Source: an uncultured bacterium | GTDB taxonomy: Bacteria > Cyanobacteriota > Vampirovibrionia > Gastranaerophilales > Gastranaerophilaceae | Reading direction: 5' to 3' | NCBI GenBank assembly: GCA_946636615.1 | Contig: CAMPBE010000013.1 | Coordinates: forward strand, 1-35,339 | DNA: 35,339 nucleotides | Shown: one piece after another, positions 33,505 to 35,339 of the stretch | How the letters are laid out: each line of letters opens with the position of its first letter | Numbering within the stretch: the stretch's first letter is position 1 | Notes under the pieces: model-generated | Database searches by the model: none | What the model was told of the DNA's origin: nothing | Seen by the model: only the letters and a program-made list of their open reading frames with translations | Translations under genes and position numbers: made by a program

Positions 33505-33536
33505 TGCTCCTCATTATATAAGGGGAGCATTTTTTT
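33505..33536 (+). terminator. Strong intrinsic terminator with no assigned gene upstream
   Basis: TGCTCCTC (33505-33512) pairs with GGGGAGCA (33522-33529, one G-T pair), a 9-base loop, then seven T residues. The secY operon already ends at 33292, so this one points to a short RNA starting between about 33300 and 33490, or to a backup terminator. Confidence 0.85.
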
Positions 33537-33596
33537 GTTAAGATATCGACAAATTTGTAAATATATTGTATTATTAAAGCAAAAGAGGTTAGTAGT

Positions 33597-34187
33597 ATGA
33601 GAGAACTTGTTGAAAAAGATAGGCATATAATTGTTGTTCCTGCAGATTTTAAATGTGCAAACAAAGGGACAATAACAAATGTAGATTCAAAATATTTTAC
33701 AATTGAATTGCAATATGAACCAAAAGGTATTATGAGACATAATTATTGTGAATTTTATACTCAAACCAATCATGGAACGTTGTATTTTGACTCATATGCG
33801 GAAACAATTGAGGGTAATACTATTAAAATTGTTAATCCGGCAAAGCATAGATTTTTGCAAAGACGTCAGTATACTCGTATAAAATTCGTAAAAGATTTAG
33901 ATTTAAAATTTGATTCAGGTGTTCATAAGATAACGACATTAGATATATCTGCCGGTGGTATGAAATTTAGAACATCTGAAAATGTTGATATTGAAAAGAG
34001 TTATTCTATTACTTTACCTTTATCAGAAAAGCAATCTGTTGAATGTATGTTTAGTCCTATAAGAATTGAGAAAAATGAAAATGGCGGATATACTATGTCC
34101 GGCAGATTTGAGTATAATAACAGCAAGGATAAAATGACTTTGACTCAATATTGCGCAAAAAGAAGTATAGAAATTAGAAATAAATAG
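33597..34187 (+). CDS. PilZ-domain protein, probable cyclic-di-GMP receptor
   Basis: The C-terminal half is a PilZ domain with both ligand motifs intact: RxxxR as R90-R94 (RRQYTR) and DISAGG (D116, S118, G120, G121). The N-terminal 80 residues form a beta-rich domain like the YcgR-type partner domain. At 196 aa it resembles stand-alone YcgR-like receptors that change motility or pilus behaviour on binding cyclic-di-GMP. The start is supported by AAGAGGTTAGTAGT. It is the only recognisable signalling protein in the window; a link to the prepilins 8 kb away is conjecture. Confidence 0.88.
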   Translation: MRELVEKDRHIIVVPADFKCANKGTITNVDSKYFTIELQYEPKGIMRHNYCEFYTQTNHGTLYFDSYAETIEGNTIKIVNPAKHRFLQRRQYTRIKFVKDLDLKFDSGVHKITTLDISAGGMKFRTSENVDIEKSYSITLPLSEKQSVECMFSPIRIEKNENGGYTMSGRFEYNNSKDKMTLTQYCAKRSIEIRNK

Positions 34188-34190
34188 ATA

Positions 34191-34231
34191 AAGTCCCCTC
34201 TCCTATGGGGGAGGGTTAGGGTGGGGGCTTA
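34191..34231 (+). repeat. GC-rich palindromic repeat before the decarboxylase-like gene
   Basis: An outer stem AAGTCCCC/GGGGGCTT (one G-T pair) encloses an inner stem CCTCTCC/GGGGGAGG. The words CCCCTCTCC...GGGGGAGGGTTAGGGTGGGGG closely match a dispersed repeat I know from many unrelated bacterial genomes. It is strikingly G-rich in an AT-rich setting. Confidence 0.7.
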
Positions 34232-34233
34232 TT

Positions 34234-35259
34234 TTGAGTTTAATAAAATTGTTAAAAAAATCAAATCGAAAACTTTTGTTCACGACTCCGTCGCATGGGC
34301 AGAAGTTTTTTATTTTTAGTAAGTTTAGACAGTTTTATAAATATGATATATCAGAAACAGAAGCTCATGATCCTCAAAAAGCTCTTGATGAGGCTCAGAA
34401 AAGAGCTGCAAAAATATACGGTTCAAAATATACATGTTTTTTAACTAACGGTTCTACAAGTGGTATAATAGCCGCAGTATTAGCTTGTACAAACCGTGGT
34501 GACAAAATTTTAATATGGAAAAATGCGCACCCATCCCACCATAACGCAGTAAAACTTGCCGGATGTGAACCTGTTTATTACGATATACCCACAGATAAAG
34601 AATGGGATATTCCAACTAAAACAACACCTGATTTAATTGATATAAAGGGTATAAAAGCAGTAATTGTAACATCACCCACGTATGAAGGTATAGTGTCTGA
34701 TATTGTGGCATTAAAAGATATTTGCGAAAAAAATAATGTTTATTTGATTGTTGATGAGGCGCATGGAGCCTTGTATCCATTTTCAGACAGATTACCATCC
34801 AGTGCTGTTAATATTGCAGATTTTACAATTCAATCGCTACATAAAACTGCAGGCGGGCTTAATCCCACTGCCCTGTTGCATTCTAATTGTAATATAAACC
34901 CTGCTCAGGCTTTGTCTATGATAAATACCACATCACCGTCTTATCCTCTGTTGGCATCTATTGAAGCTAATATTAATTATTTAAATTCTCAAAAAGGAAG
35001 AAAAAAACTTGACGATTTGATTAATAATATAATGACATTAAAAGAACAATGCAAAAATGTTGACTTTGGAGGCGATGATATAACTAAAATACTCATTAAA
35101 AAAGATGGATTGTCTGGTTTTGAACTTTCTGAGATGTTATATGATAAATATAATATTGAAGATGAAAAAACAAATGAGATTTCTACAATGTTGTTGTGTG
35201 GAATTGGTACAAGTAAGAAAAAATTAATGAAATTAACTCATGTGTTAAAAAGCGTTTAG
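34234..35259 (+). CDS. PLP-dependent Orn/Lys/Arg decarboxylase-like protein
   Basis: The fold-type I PLP core of the basic amino acid decarboxylase family is clear: TPSHGQ near 18, AKIYGSKYTCFLTNGSTSGIIAAVLA, VTSPTYEGIVSDI, VDEAHGALYPF (PLP-binding aspartate), and SLHKTAGGLNPTALLH with the Schiff-base lysine. At 341 aa it lacks most of the C-terminal domain of full-length enzymes (about 450-490 aa). The substrate is not predictable. No ATG exists near the N-terminus. The best start is TTG 34234, which lies just after the G-rich palindromic repeat; the frame is open through the repeat back to 34192. The insertion may have replaced the original start region. Confidence 0.82.
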   Translation: MSLIKLLKKSNRKLLFTTPSHGQKFFIFSKFRQFYKYDISETEAHDPQKALDEAQKRAAKIYGSKYTCFLTNGSTSGIIAAVLACTNRGDKILIWKNAHPSHHNAVKLAGCEPVYYDIPTDKEWDIPTKTTPDLIDIKGIKAVIVTSPTYEGIVSDIVALKDICEKNNVYLIVDEAHGALYPFSDRLPSSAVNIADFTIQSLHKTAGGLNPTALLHSNCNINPAQALSMINTTSPSYPLLASIEANINYLNSQKGRKKLDDLINNIMTLKEQCKNVDFGGDDITKILIKKDGLSGFELSEMLYDKYNIEDEKTNEISTMLLCGIGTSKKKLMKLTHVLKSV

Positions 35260-35286
35260 CCTTGATATTCTTATGTTTTCTTTAAT

Positions 35287-35304
35287 AATGTAACGAAATG
35301 TAAA
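35287..35304 (-). promoter_or_regulatory. HLR1-type operator at the right edge
   Basis: On the reverse strand TTTACATT-TC-GTTACATT matches the HLR1 consensus perfectly. It lies 28 bases after the decarboxylase-like stop and presumably belongs to a gene beyond the window. No start codon follows within the visible 35 bases. Confidence 0.5.
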
Positions 35305-35339
35305 CAAAATAAAATAAAAAATTAAAGTTTTAACCTCAA

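Noticed and set aside
1-35339. CRISPR arrays, tRNA genes, insertion sequences, phage genes
   Set aside because: I looked for regularly spaced repeats, tRNA-like T-loop words and transposase or integrase motifs and found none.

Overview
The window is AT-rich, densely coded bacterial chromosome. The beta-prime subunit of RNA polymerase is encoded by two genes (rpoC1, rpoC2), and rpoC2 carries the very long trigger-loop insertion typical of the cyanobacterial phylum. No photosynthesis gene is present. Paired prepilins with a GGRDMF motif and several lineage-specific proteins occur. Together these suggest a non-photosynthetic cyanobacterial relative of the Melainabacteria (Vampirovibrionia, Gastranaerophilales-like) type. 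This placement is an inference from gene structure; I could not run a search. I see no tRNA, rRNA, CRISPR array, transposase or phage gene.

Layout. 1-7029: the end of rpoB, then rpoC1 and rpoC2, closed by a strong terminator. 7034-10332: a 54-codon reverse gene, then two unrecognised membrane proteins. 10339-10552: a promoter and a structured RNA. 10554-14713: phosphoglucomutase/phosphomannomutase, a lone sugar ABC permease, a CoA-disulfide-reductase-type flavoprotein and a small unknown gene. 14808-20252: glyS, with nadD, yqeK and a HerA-like protein with a decayed P-loop running the other way. 20266-25113 (reverse): def-fmt-aroH as a tightly overlapping operon, then queE, a DnaJ variant and a degenerate PurD homologue. 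25242-27152: a small protein, two prepilins and cutA. 27149-30094: a Clp-N/AAA/M41 chimeric protease-like protein. 30182-33292: rpsE-rpmD-rplO-secY, a fragment of the spc ribosomal operon with palindromic elements in its gaps. 33597-35259: a PilZ protein and a PLP-dependent decarboxylase-like protein.

Functions. Most recognisable genes are housekeeping: transcription, translation start and N-terminal processing (fmt, def), glycyl-tRNA charging, NAD synthesis, the export channel, and single steps of aromatic amino acid and queuosine synthesis. The accessory layer holds the novelty: (i) the chimeric protease-like protein with intact zinc-ligand motif but eroded ATPase motifs; (ii) a HerA-like pseudo-ATPase with a Tudor-like tail; (iii) three perfect matches to the cyanobacterial RpaB/HLR1 operator in non-photosynthetic DNA; (iv) several genes whose ATG sits six bases after a TATAAT-like box with no Shine-Dalgarno sequence, suggesting leaderless messages; (v) an unassigned structured RNA; (vi) a repeat in the spc operon whose two inverted-repeat pairs interleave like a pseudoknot.
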